A stretch of DNA of 64,000 nucleotides from the NCBI GenBank assembly GCA_964458185.1, contig CAYWFG010000003.1, positions 28,630 to 92,629 of the forward strand, read 5' to 3'. Below, piece by piece: positions 19,060 to 27,378 of the stretch; the first letter of the stretch is position 1; each line of letters begins with the position of its first letter. The translations under genes were made by a program, and so were the position numbers. Source of the stretch: AB-137-C09 sp964458185. Its GTDB lineage: Bacteria; Pseudomonadota; Zetaproteobacteria; Mariprofundales; Mariprofundaceae. The notes below the pieces were generated by a model, which was given only the letters and a program-made list of their open reading frames with translations, did no database searches and was not told the origin of the DNA.

Positions 19060-19689
19060 ATGGACTTATTAAGCAAACACAAATGTTTGCAGCATATCAC
19101 CAATATGCGCGAAGATGCGCGGCTACGCTATATGCCATACATTACGCCTTACAGTGATGCGTTAACTAGCGACGCGCATATATTGGATGTTGCTTGTGGC
19201 GCAACCTGTTTGGCGAGTCAATTACCGCACGGACGCAAAGTTTTTCTTGATCCTTTGCTTGACTTTTTTCGCCGTGAATTACCCGGTTCGCTGCCTGATT
19301 TACCCGATAAACAAGTGTTGGCAACCGAGGCTGAACGGATGAATCTTTGCTCAAATAGTTTTGATTTCATTTTATGTTTATGTGGCATCAGCCATATGTA
19401 CAATCCAGAATTGGTGTTGCATGAAATTGAGCGGGTGTTAAAACAAGATGGGGTGTTTATTGTCAGCGTGGTGGTTTGGCCTGTCTGGATATCTCGTTTG
19501 TACTACCAATTATCACCATTTGCCCCCCAAGAAATATTGAAAAATCGCCTTTATTGCTATGCCTCACGCGGCATACGAAAAACACTGACACGTCACTTTG
19601 AGGTCATCAATGAAACAATTTTACCTATTGAAGCGTGGTATTCACCTAAACGCGAGTTACTTTTTGTATGCAAGCAAAAAGTAACATGA
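19060..19689 (+). CDS. class I SAM-dependent methyltransferase
   Basis: A Rossmann-type methyltransferase of the Methyltransf_11 kind. The SAM-binding motif I is HILDVACGATCLASQL, motif II follows near VLATEAERMNL, and ERVLKQDGVFIVS is the typical post-motif III strand. The substrate is unknown; LPS or lipid modification is suggested only by position between lpxL-type and heptosyltransferase genes. The start is uncertain: an in-frame ATG at 19000 would overlap the acyltransferase by 17 bases, and I prefer the one at 19060 (MDLLSKHKC). The stop overlaps the start of the next gene. Confidence 0.75.
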   Translation: MDLLSKHKCLQHITNMREDARLRYMPYITPYSDALTSDAHILDVACGATCLASQLPHGRKVFLDPLLDFFRRELPGSLPDLPDKQVLATEAERMNLCSNSFDFILCLCGISHMYNPELVLHEIERVLKQDGVFIVSVVVWPVWISRLYYQLSPFAPQEILKNRLYCYASRGIRKTLTRHFEVINETILPIEAWYSPKRELLFVCKQKVT

Positions 19690-20651
19690 CTACACGTTTA
19701 ATCATGCCACCTAATTGGTTGGGTGATGTGATTATGGCACAACCTGCGATGAGGGCGATTGCTAGGGATGAGCCTGATTTGACATTAATACTGACAGGCA
19801 AACCATGGCTGAAAGATTTGCTTCCTTTTTTAAACTTGGGTCATGCGACCTACCATGCCGATTGCAGCCTTAATGTTGATGAAGTGTTTATTTTTCGCAA
19901 CAGTTTTAGTGCTGCATGGCAAGCCTTTTCGGCGCGTATTGCTCGCCGTCATGGTTTTTCTCACGATGGTCGCAGCATGCTTTTGCGCCCAGCTTACCGC
20001 CCTAACTTTGATATGGCATGTGACCATCATCGGCAATACTTTCTTGATTTGGTGCGTCAAGCAGGCATTGATGTGCCGTTGGATACTGCTGTAACATTGC
20101 ATGCCAGCGAGCAAGATACCGCTGCCGCACATAATTTGATGACACAACATCATATCTCACCTGATCGCGCTATCTGTATCGCCCCAGGGGCGCAATTTGG
20201 GGGGGCGAAGCGTTACCCTGAGCTTGCTTATGCTACCGTCTTACAGACCTTGGGGGACGCTGGCTGGCAACCCATTGTATTGGGTATGGGTGAAGAGATT
20301 GCCATCGGTGATGCTTGCTTAACTGCCTGTCATGCGCCTGCATGGAATGCTTGCGGTCAAACAAGCTTACGCCAAGCTTTGCAGTTAGTCGCAGCTTCTC
20401 GTTTGTTGTTGTGCAATGATTCTGGTTTGATGCATGTGGCAGCAGGGTTGGCACGCCCTGTGGTCGCTGTTTTTGGCGCAACAGAACCCAAGCGGACTGC
20501 ACCATCAGGCAAACATGTTGCATTGCTTTATCAACCCGCATCATGCAGCCCTTGTTTGCAACGTGAGTGTGATGTGGTGGGACACCCTTGCATGGTCAAT
20601 GTCAGTGCCGAAGCAGTGACTGATGCCTGTGTTGCTATGCTCACCTTGTGA
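19686..20651 (+). CDS. waaF: ADP-heptose:LPS heptosyltransferase II-like
   Basis: Glycosyltransferase family 9 enzyme adding a heptose to the LPS inner core. The N-terminus MPPNWLGDVIMAQPAMRA matches the WaaF acceptor-side loop. The C-terminal half carries ICIAPGAQFGGAKRYPE, NDSGLMHVAAGLARPVVAVFG and a Cys-rich end (CSPCLQRECDVVGHPC) usual in WaaF. The 321-residue length is slightly below E. coli WaaF (348). The ATG overlaps the methyltransferase stop by 4 bases; a GTG/ATG further upstream is less likely. The stop overlaps the following waaC-like gene. Confidence 0.88.
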   Translation: MTTRLIMPPNWLGDVIMAQPAMRAIARDEPDLTLILTGKPWLKDLLPFLNLGHATYHADCSLNVDEVFIFRNSFSAAWQAFSARIARRHGFSHDGRSMLLRPAYRPNFDMACDHHRQYFLDLVRQAGIDVPLDTAVTLHASEQDTAAAHNLMTQHHISPDRAICIAPGAQFGGAKRYPELAYATVLQTLGDAGWQPIVLGMGEEIAIGDACLTACHAPAWNACGQTSLRQALQLVAASRLLLCNDSGLMHVAAGLARPVVAVFGATEPKRTAPSGKHVALLYQPASCSPCLQRECDVVGHPCMVNVSAEAVTDACVAMLTL

Positions 20652-21667
20652 TGAAGGTTTTGATCGTCAAGCTGTCGGCATTTGGTGATATTATTCATGC
20701 GCTTCCAGCGATGGAGATCTTGCGTAGGCGTGGTGTCATCGTGCATTGGCTAGTCGATGCACGCTATGCTTTTGTGACTGAATTATTCCCTGCTGATGTG
20801 GTTGTGCATGTGGTGGCATTAAAAGGTGAACGCCGTTTGCATCATGCCATGCAGGCAATTACTGCATTACGTCAGCATGCCTTTGATGCGGTGTTGGATT
20901 TACAAGGGCTTATTAAGTCAGGCATGATGGCAAAGGCAGTGGCTCAAAATGCCGTTGTTTATGGATTCGATCGCAAAGAAACCCCTGAATGGCCGAATCA
21001 TTGGTTGGTTCGCCCAGTTCCTTTTCATGCGAATGAACGCCATGTGGTACAAAAATACATGCGTATTGCGGCAGCACCTTTTGATGCCCCCAGTGATGCC
21101 ATTGCCTATACACCACCAAAAATTGTCATCAATTCTATTCAACATACAGCAGCGGCAAGTATTATTGAATCATGGCAAGGTACGCCCCATACCATCTTGC
21201 ATGTCGGTGGCGGCTGGCAAACAAAACGCTTAGAGATTCAGCAGTGGAAAGAATCGATCAATGGGCTGGTAGAACGCGGCGCGAAAATTACTTTAAGCTG
21301 GGGCAACAACGATGAATTTCACCGCGCATGCCGCATTGCTGATTGTTATGACTTGGCAACGGTATTGCCTGAACGCCTAAGCATTCATGCCCTCGCAGGC
21401 ATGCTCTATGCAGCCCAAGCAGTCATCGGGATGGATACAGGCGTGCTGCATTTAGCCTCCTCACTTGGTGCACCAACGATCACCCTGTGGGGACCTTCTG
21501 CTTCATGGAACGCTGCCCCTCAAGGGGAAACAGATGGTCATGTAGAGTCTAACCCTACTTGTGGTCCTTGTTTTCAGCGTCATTGCGAACGCTTTATTTG
21601 CTTGCCTAGTATTCAACCTGAACGGATTGTTGATGCTTGGGAGAGGGTGAAAAGGTTTTCCTTTTAA
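20651..21667 (+). CDS. waaC: ADP-heptose:LPS heptosyltransferase I-like
   Basis: A second family 9 heptosyltransferase. It begins MKVLIVKLSAFGDIIHALPA, the hallmark of WaaC, and has LHVGGGWQTKRL, MDTGVLHLASSLGAPTITLWGP and the terminal CGPCFQRHCERFICL cluster. The start ATG overlaps the waaF stop (TGATG); a GTG three bases earlier is also in frame. Together with waaF it should build the Hep-Hep-Kdo inner core. The last codons overlap a dispersed repeat of family C. Confidence 0.88.
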   Translation: MKVLIVKLSAFGDIIHALPAMEILRRRGVIVHWLVDARYAFVTELFPADVVVHVVALKGERRLHHAMQAITALRQHAFDAVLDLQGLIKSGMMAKAVAQNAVVYGFDRKETPEWPNHWLVRPVPFHANERHVVQKYMRIAAAPFDAPSDAIAYTPPKIVINSIQHTAAASIIESWQGTPHTILHVGGGWQTKRLEIQQWKESINGLVERGAKITLSWGNNDEFHRACRIADCYDLATVLPERLSIHALAGMLYAAQAVIGMDTGVLHLASSLGAPTITLWGPSASWNAAPQGETDGHVESNPTCGPCFQRHCERFICLPSIQPERIVDAWERVKRFSF

Positions 21668-21683
21668 GACGGGAAAGCCCACC
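21658..21683 (-). repeat. dispersed repeat family C, copy 2
   Basis: It reads TTCCTTTTAAGACGGGAAAG then CCCACC on the plus strand, the complement of the family core. It overlaps the last codons of waaC and abuts the fmdB-like stop, exactly between convergent genes, where a terminator would be expected. Confidence 0.55.
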
Positions 21684-21896
21684 TTACTCGCAAGACCCAC
21701 AGCCTCCGCCACCACACATGGGAGATGGCGCATTGCCACATGGTGTGTTGGGCAAACCTGAACCAACGGCATGAGCCGATAATAGCTTTTGTAACTCATG
21801 CCCTTGGCATTGTGGGCATTCAGGTTGTTCACCGTGGCGAACCAAAGTTTCAAACTGCTGCTGGCATTCTTGGCATTGGTATTCATAAATAGGCAT
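21684..21896 (-). CDS. FmdB-family zinc-ribbon protein
   Basis: A 70-residue protein with the family start MPIYEYQCQECQQQFE and a second pair CPQC, together making a zinc ribbon, followed by a Gly/Cys-rich tail (CGGGGCGSCE). Proteins of this type are annotated as FmdB-like putative regulators, but no molecular role is established. It is convergent with waaC and lies alone; a 249-bp gap without visible features follows upstream. Confidence 0.85.
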   Translation of the reverse strand: MPIYEYQCQECQQQFETLVRHGEQPECPQCQGHELQKLLSAHAVGSGLPNTPCGNAPSPMCGGGGCGSCE

Positions 21897-22145
21897 GGCT
21901 TAGTTTCCCCTAATAAACAATTGATATTAAGCAAAATACCATAAGCTTCAGAAAAGTATAGCAGAAATAGTTGAGTGTACTCCAGAATAATCTCATTAAG
22001 TAATAGTACTGATTCTAGGTACTGAGACTTTCTTTGGCTGACAATCATTGAGTTTTTATAAGCTGTAAGCTACGCTAGCCGCTATGTAAAAACGAGAAAC
22101 GGTATTCTTTTTTTTATCAAAAGAGTCATTAAAAGGATTCTCGTC

Positions 22146-25100
22146 ATGCCCTTACCCATCTTTGCTTTTATCATTGTTTTTTGTCTATCTTTTGCCCATG
22201 CATCAGCAGCAACGTTTGTCCCTGAACCGTTAAAGGCTTGGGTGCCTTGGGTGATGCAAGACCATGAGCAAAACGATTGCCCTTTTTTGTACCGCAATGC
22301 CAACAAACGTGAGTGTGCATGGGCTGATGCGTTGGTGATGGATGTTCAGCCACGCGGGGCTAGTTTTGATCAATCGTGGACGGTGTACCAACGCTCATCG
22401 GTTGCACTCCCTGGGAACCTTCAGCATTGGCCGCAAGATGTTACTGTGGATGGTGAGGCGGTGGTGGTTGCCAATCAGCGGGGTGTACCCCATATTGAAT
22501 TGCAACAAGGTCGTCACAAAATTGCAGGTCATTTTAGCTGGCATACGTTACCGAACGCCATGCAACTGCCAAAAAACACAGGTATTCTTGTACTCAGTAT
22601 TGATGAAAAAAACATTTCGTTCCCTCACTTTGAAGCGAATGGCCGTTTATGGCTGAACGAAACAGGAAGCCATCAACAAGCCGCTGTTGAAGACCATGTT
22701 CAAGTTGAAATTTTTCGACGGATTGTCGATGATATTCCCATGCGAATGATTACCTTGCTTGATCTTCATGTGACGGGCAAAGCGCGTGAGTGGGTAATAG
22801 AAGGGGCGTTGCCCCGTGACGCGATACCCTTGTTGCTCAAGGGGTCATTGCCCATGCGACTTGAAGCCGATGGAAAACTGCGCATGCAGGTGCGCGCAGG
22901 GCATTGGCAAGTGTATGTAACATCCCGTTACCCCGCCCCCGTAGATCGCCTCTCGTTTATTGGCTCAAATGATTCCCCGAAACAAGAAATTTGGGTGTTT
23001 GATGCCAAGCCTGCGTTGCGATTGGTCGAAATTGAAGGGGTGGTATCGGTAGATCCACGGCAAACTCGGCTGCCTTCGGCATGGCAACACTTACCCACCT
23101 ACCAAATGAATCAAGGGGATGCGATGGTGTTCACCACCAAACGCCGTGGCGACCCTGAGCCATCAGCGAACACACTCCAGCTACAACGTGATTTATGGTT
23201 GGATTTTGATGGCAGTGGTTATACCTTTCACGATACTATTCATGGAGAAATGCGCCATCAATGGCGTTTAACTATGTCGCCTGAACTTACGTTGGGTCGC
23301 GCCGTGGTCAATGGCGTGGATCAATTGCTTACCCGTATCCATGCCGATGATTCCCCCGGTATTGAACTGCGTCAAGGGAATGTCTCTATTCAGGCTGATG
23401 GTCGTTATGATGGTGATATTGGGGCAGTTCCTACCGTTGGTTGGCAAGATAACTTCACACAGGTAAGGGCGACCCTTCACCTGCCTGCTGGTTGGCGATT
23501 GTTTGCCACTTCAGGTGCTGACTCGGTGGCAGGGGCGAGTTGGTTGGATCGCTGGCGTTTGTTGGATATTTTTTTGGTGCTGATTGCCTCATTGGCAGTG
23601 TTTCGTTTGCTCGGTCGAGGCTGGGGTGTGGTTGCCTTGCTGTGTTTTGTGTTATCGTGGCATGAACAGGGTGCGCCGCAATTTATCTGGTTGCTGGTGA
23701 TTGTATGTACGGCATTGATGCAGGTTGCACCTGAAGGAAGGCTGCGTAAAAGCATGGTGTTAATGCGTTACCTAAGTCTGATTGGGCTGTTGGTTATTGC
23801 TATTCCTTACGTGATTGACACCGTAAGAACTGCCATTTACCCCCAACTTGAACGCCCATCGGTGGTGATGGATTATACCATCGCCGCAATAACGGCAAAC
23901 GATGAAGAAGAAATAACAACACGCGAGCCAAAGGTTGCCATGATGCAAGAACATGCTGAAACATTTGCTGCCATGTCCATGGTTTCACCTGTGCGTGAAC
24001 GCCATGTGAAAAAACAATCCCACCGTTCTTATTACGATCATGCCGTTGACCCCCAAGCCAAGGTACAAACAGGGCCAGGGCTGCCGACTTGGCAATGGTC
24101 CTCTGTGCCTATTCGTTGGGATGGGCCTGTGCAACAAGGGCAGGTTTTGGGCTTGACCTTGATACCACCGCTGATGACTTCGTGGCTGAAGTTAATCTGC
24201 GTGTTGCTGGTGTTGCTGCTTGCACTGCGGCTGGCAGGCGTGGCGTGGAAAGAAAAACGGTTGATGGTGAATGTGGTCAAACTGGGGGTCGTGTGCTGGC
24301 TCTTGGCAGGAACTTTTGCCATGCCAACATCCCTTAGTGCCGCAGAGTTTCCTTCTTCGTCGATGTTGAAAGAATTGCAATCACGCTTGTTGCAGCCGCC
24401 GAAGTGTTTGCCACAGTGTGCGCAAATATCGCGCATGAAGTTGGCTGTTCAGGGCAATACTATGCGCCTATTATTGGAAGTTCACGCCAGCGAAGATGTT
24501 AGCATTCCTGTTCCGAGCAAGGTAGGCGGCTGGATGCCCGATCAAGTCATGCTTGATGGTAAGACGAACCAAGCCAAACGTGGGGCAGGTCATGCTTTAT
24601 GGGTGTATGTTCCCCAAGGTAAACATCATATTCAGTTGGTAGGGGCAATCAGATCGGTGCGTGACCTTGAACTGCCTTTGCCGTTGCAGCCGAGAGAAGT
24701 CAGCATTGATGCCAAAGGCTGGACGGTTAAAGGCGTGCATCAAGATGGTAGTATTGAAAAATCACTGCAATTACGGCGCATCATCACACAACGTGACCAT
24801 CAACCAAACATCCTCTTAGCACCAACAGTATTGCCGCCTATGGTGAGCGTAGAACGCACGCTACATCTGGGCTTACAATGGCAAGTGGAAACGGTGGTCA
24901 CACGGCGATCACCGTTGGGGTCTGCCATTGCCTTGGATATTCCGTTAATTACAGGGGAATCGGTCAACACCGATGGTATTCGCGTGGTTGGCAAAACAGT
25001 GAGTATCCAGTTTGCAGCACGACAACGTCGAGTGGCTTGGCATTCCGTCTTGCAACCCCAGAAGTCTTTAACGCTAACTGCCAGCAAAACACTCGATTGG

Positions 25101-26207
25101 GTTGAGTTATGGCGCTTGGATGTAAGCCCTGTATGGCATGTAACACTGTCGGGTATTCCGCAAATTCACCACCAAAGCAAACAGGGAGTTTGGTACCCCC
25201 AGTGGCAACCATGGCCTAGTGAATCGCTTACTATCCATGCCGTCAAACCGATGGGTATCCAAGGAAAAACCAAAACAGTGGATCACACCCAATTGACGGT
25301 CAAGCTGGGGCAGCGTGCGACTGATGTTTCATTGGCCATGACCTTACGCAGCAGTCAGGCAGAACAACATATCATTCATTTGCCAAAGGATGCGGTATTA
25401 CAAAAAGCGACCATTAACGGGCAAACACAACCATTGCGTTTGGAACAAGATGGTGTCCTTCGATTGCCGATTAACCCCGGTCGGCAAGAGATTGTGGTGG
25501 ATTGGCAAAGCCCCGTCGGGATCAGTGCGTGGTGGCATACACCATCGGTTAATATTGGGCTGGAAAGCGTCAATGCCAACATTGATGTCGCCGTACCAGA
25601 GAGCCGTTGGATACTCTTTGCCTATGGCCCTCAAATGGGACCTGCAATACTTTTTTGGGGCGTGTTGATTGTGGTGGTCATCATTGCCATTGGTTTGGGG
25701 CGCAGCAAGCAAACCCCGCTTAGAACGCATCAATGGTTATTGTTAGGCATTGGTTTATCGCAAACGATTATTGGCGTTGCCATGTTAGTGGTTGCTTGGT
25801 TGTTTGCGATGGGCAGGCGCAAACAGATGGGCAAAACCATGAGCGTGGGTGTTTTTAATGCCATGCAGGTGTTTCTTGCTTTGTTTACTGTTGTTGCTTT
25901 GTTGGGGCTGGTGAGTGCGGTGGCGTTTGGCTTGTTGGGGCATCCTGATATGCAAATCAGTGGTAATGGTTCAACTACAGCTTTATTGCAATGGTACGCC
26001 GACCAATCAAGCGCACTATTGCCTGAAGCAACCGTTATTTCTGTACCCATGTGGTTGTACCGAGGCTTGATGCTGGCATGGAGTTTGTGGTTAGCATTTG
26101 CGTTGTTGGGGTGGCTGAAATGGGCGTGGCAGTGTTTTTTAGAGGGTGGTTTATGGCGGCAAGAAACGGTCGAAAAAGAAGAGCATAAGGAAGAAACAAA
26201 TGCTTAG
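22146..26207 (+). CDS. very large inner-membrane protein of unknown function
   Basis: I do not recognise this 1353-residue protein. It starts with a signal peptide (MPLPIFAFIIVFCLSFAHASA-AT). A long, probably periplasmic, beta-rich region follows (about 25-455). Then come three or four membrane segments (about 470-560), a soluble stretch with acidic and Arg/Lys-rich parts (about 575-670), two more segments (about 680-725), and a second periplasmic beta-rich region (about 730-1160) containing a CLPQCAQISRM pair. Four or more C-terminal membrane segments end it (about 1165-1335). The layout suggests a scaffold or sensor spanning the membrane several times. An AAGGAT site precedes the ATG. Upstream is a 249-bp AT-rich gap; the gene ends in a broken ATPase fragment. 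Confidence 0.8.
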   Translation: MPLPIFAFIIVFCLSFAHASAATFVPEPLKAWVPWVMQDHEQNDCPFLYRNANKRECAWADALVMDVQPRGASFDQSWTVYQRSSVALPGNLQHWPQDVTVDGEAVVVANQRGVPHIELQQGRHKIAGHFSWHTLPNAMQLPKNTGILVLSIDEKNISFPHFEANGRLWLNETGSHQQAAVEDHVQVEIFRRIVDDIPMRMITLLDLHVTGKAREWVIEGALPRDAIPLLLKGSLPMRLEADGKLRMQVRAGHWQVYVTSRYPAPVDRLSFIGSNDSPKQEIWVFDAKPALRLVEIEGVVSVDPRQTRLPSAWQHLPTYQMNQGDAMVFTTKRRGDPEPSANTLQLQRDLWLDFDGSGYTFHDTIHGEMRHQWRLTMSPELTLGRAVVNGVDQLLTRIHADDSPGIELRQGNVSIQADGRYDGDIGAVPTVGWQDNFTQVRATLHLPAGWRLFATSGADSVAGASWLDRWRLLDIFLVLIASLAVFRLLGRGWGVVALLCFVLSWHEQGAPQFIWLLVIVCTALMQVAPEGRLRKSMVLMRYLSLIGLLVIAIPYVIDTVRTAIYPQLERPSVVMDYTIAAITANDEEEITTREPKVAMMQEHAETFAAMSMVSPVRERHVKKQSHRSYYDHAVDPQAKVQTGPGLPTWQWSSVPIRWDGPVQQGQVLGLTLIPPLMTSWLKLICVLLVLLLALRLAGVAWKEKRLMVNVVKLGVVCWLLAGTFAMPTSLSAAEFPSSSMLKELQSRLLQPPKCLPQCAQISRMKLAVQGNTMRLLLEVHASEDVSIPVPSKVGGWMPDQVMLDGKTNQAKRGAGHALWVYVPQGKHHIQLVGAIRSVRDLELPLPLQPREVSIDAKGWTVKGVHQDGSIEKSLQLRRIITQRDHQPNILLAPTVLPPMVSVERTLHLGLQWQVETVVTRRSPLGSAIALDIPLITGESVNTDGIRVVGKTVSIQFAARQRRVAWHSVLQPQKSLTLTASKTLDWVELWRLDVSPVWHVTLSGIPQIHHQSKQGVWYPQWQPWPSESLTIHAVKPMGIQGKTKTVDHTQLTVKLGQRATDVSLAMTLRSSQAEQHIIHLPKDAVLQKATINGQTQPLRLEQDGVLRLPINPGRQEIVVDWQSPVGISAWWHTPSVNIGLESVNANIDVAVPESRWILFAYGPQMGPAILFWGVLIVVVIIAIGLGRSKQTPLRTHQWLLLGIGLSQTIIGVAMLVVAWLFAMGRRKQMGKTMSVGVFNAMQVFLALFTVVALLGLVSAVAFGLLGHPDMQISGNGSTTALLQWYADQSSALLPEATVISVPMWLYRGLMLAWSLWLAFALLGWLKWAWQCFLEGGLWRQETVEKEEHKEETNA

Positions 26208-26334
26208 CCATATAAAAATAGAAGGTTTCAAGTCTATTGCTGAACTTGATGTTCCGAGGGGGAACATCAATACCTTAATCGGGGCAAACAGTGCGGGTGT
26301 ATCGTTCTCTATTTTTTATCTTTTCCCCGTCTAA
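26200..26334 (+). pseudogene. truncated AAA/SMC-like ATPase fragment
   Basis: 45 codons beginning MLSHIKIEGFKSIAELDVP, the standard N-terminus of AAA_15/AAA_21 (RecF/SMC-like) ATPases, followed by NTLIGANSAG. A Walker A motif should continue with Lys-Ser/Thr, but the frame instead reads VSFSIFYLFPV and stops. Homology is lost in mid-motif at about 26299, and a family C repeat begins about 25 bases on. It overlaps the end of the large membrane protein gene by 8 bases. It is therefore the leftover 5' end of a deleted ATPase gene, probably non-functional. Confidence 0.8.
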
Positions 26335-26347
26335 AAAGTGAAGCCCA
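26325..26347 (+). repeat. dispersed repeat family C, copy 3 (diverged)
   Basis: It reads CCCCGTCTAAAAAGTGAAGC then CCA, the family core with two changes. It lies at the end of the ATPase fragment and just before the convergent bamD stop. Confidence 0.5.
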
Positions 26348-26363
26348 ATAGCCCTATAAAAAA

Positions 26364-27089
26364 CTATAAAAATTCACTCACTTTATCACTCCAATCGCCT
26401 TTAGGGTAATTGTGTCGAAGTAAGATGGCTATTTCATGGGCGTTTTTTTTCATCATCAATGCCGCATAACTGGCTGCAAGATAATACAACGATTCTTCAA
26501 TCACAGGGCTTTGTTGGTAACGATTAAGCACCACTTGAAAACGATTGCTTGCTGCAACATAACGACGTTGCGCAAAGTAAAATCGGCCTACCGATAACTC
26601 ATGCCCTGCCAGTAAGTTTTTTAAAATCTGTAAACGTGGCAGCGATTCTTTGGCATAAGATGATTGCGGAAATTTTTTGATAAGGTCTTCAAACTCAGCA
26701 ATGGCTTTTAAGGTAGGGGCTTGTTCGCGGTGCATTTCCGCTCGTTTTTTGTAGTACGACATCGCCAGCATGTATTGTGCATACGCCAGATCAGGGTGGC
26801 GCGGGTGGCGTGATTTAAAGCGTTCGGCAAGCACCTGTGTTAATTCTAAACGCTCGCCTTTGTAGGTGGCAAAAATACGCAGCATTTCAGCATTGGTAGC
26901 ATAATCACTGTAGGGGTATTTAACAATAAATTTTTCTAAAAAAAGATCGGCTTGATCATAGCCACCATCATCAACCATTTGCTTTGCCAATTCATAATCT
27001 GCTTTGGCTGATTCATGTTGGGTAAGTTTTGGTTTGGCACAGGCACTGATCAACAGTAAGGCAATAGTAAAAATAACAAGTTTTTTCAT
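26364..27089 (-). CDS. bamD: outer membrane protein assembly factor BamD
   Basis: Lipoprotein of the BAM complex that inserts beta-barrel proteins into the outer membrane. The 241 residues start MKKLVIFTIALLLISAC, with the lipobox cysteine at 17. Five TPR-like helical pairs follow, including YDQADLFLEKFIVKYPYSDYA and FPQSSYAKESLPRL. Length matches the family. It is convergent with the large membrane protein gene and shares its strand with a glutaredoxin-like gene and degP, a mixed envelope-maintenance group. Confidence 0.93.
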   Translation of the reverse strand: MKKLVIFTIALLLISACAKPKLTQHESAKADYELAKQMVDDGGYDQADLFLEKFIVKYPYSDYATNAEMLRIFATYKGERLELTQVLAERFKSRHPRHPDLAYAQYMLAMSYYKKRAEMHREQAPTLKAIAEFEDLIKKFPQSSYAKESLPRLQILKNLLAGHELSVGRFYFAQRRYVAASNRFQVVLNRYQQSPVIEESLYYLAASYAALMMKKNAHEIAILLRHNYPKGDWSDKVSEFL

Positions 27090-27137
27090 GGGCGAAGTAT
27101 AAGAGCAGATGCATCAAACGACCAGCGCAAAGAAAAA

Positions 27138-27377
27138 CTACGACAACAATACCAACACTGCTTCTTTTTCAATACGGTGTTGTAAGCGGACATCCCCATT
27201 GATTAATACAACGGGAACATCCATACCATAACGCGCTGCCCACATAGGTTCTGCATCAACATCACAGATGGTCACTTGGCAGTAGCCACCGTCTGCCAAA
27301 GCATTTAAAACCGCTTCGGCATCTTCACAAAGACAACAAGCTTTGCGTGTCATGAGTTGCAGTGTGGGCAATGCCAT
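27138..27377 (-). CDS. glutaredoxin-like (DUF836) small protein
   Basis: A 79-residue thioredoxin-fold protein. The N-terminus MALPTLQLMTRKACCLCEDA holds the CxxC-type site (CCLC). A central VTICDVDAEP strand precedes a conserved cis-Pro segment (DVPVVLING), and RLQHRIEKEAV ends it. Such DUF836 proteins are commonly found near degP or sigma-E related genes; no substrate is known. Its start is one base from the end of the degP gene. Confidence 0.82.
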   Translation of the reverse strand: MALPTLQLMTRKACCLCEDAEAVLNALADGGYCQVTICDVDAEPMWAARYGMDVPVVLINGDVRLQHRIEKEAVLVLLS

Positions 27378-27378
27378 C

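Noticed and set aside
21503..22048. 181-codon minus-strand ORF around the fmdB-like gene
   Set aside because: It overlaps the waaC end and the FmdB-like gene in another frame, and its sequence has no recognisable protein character; the 70-residue zinc-ribbon frame is clearly the coding one.
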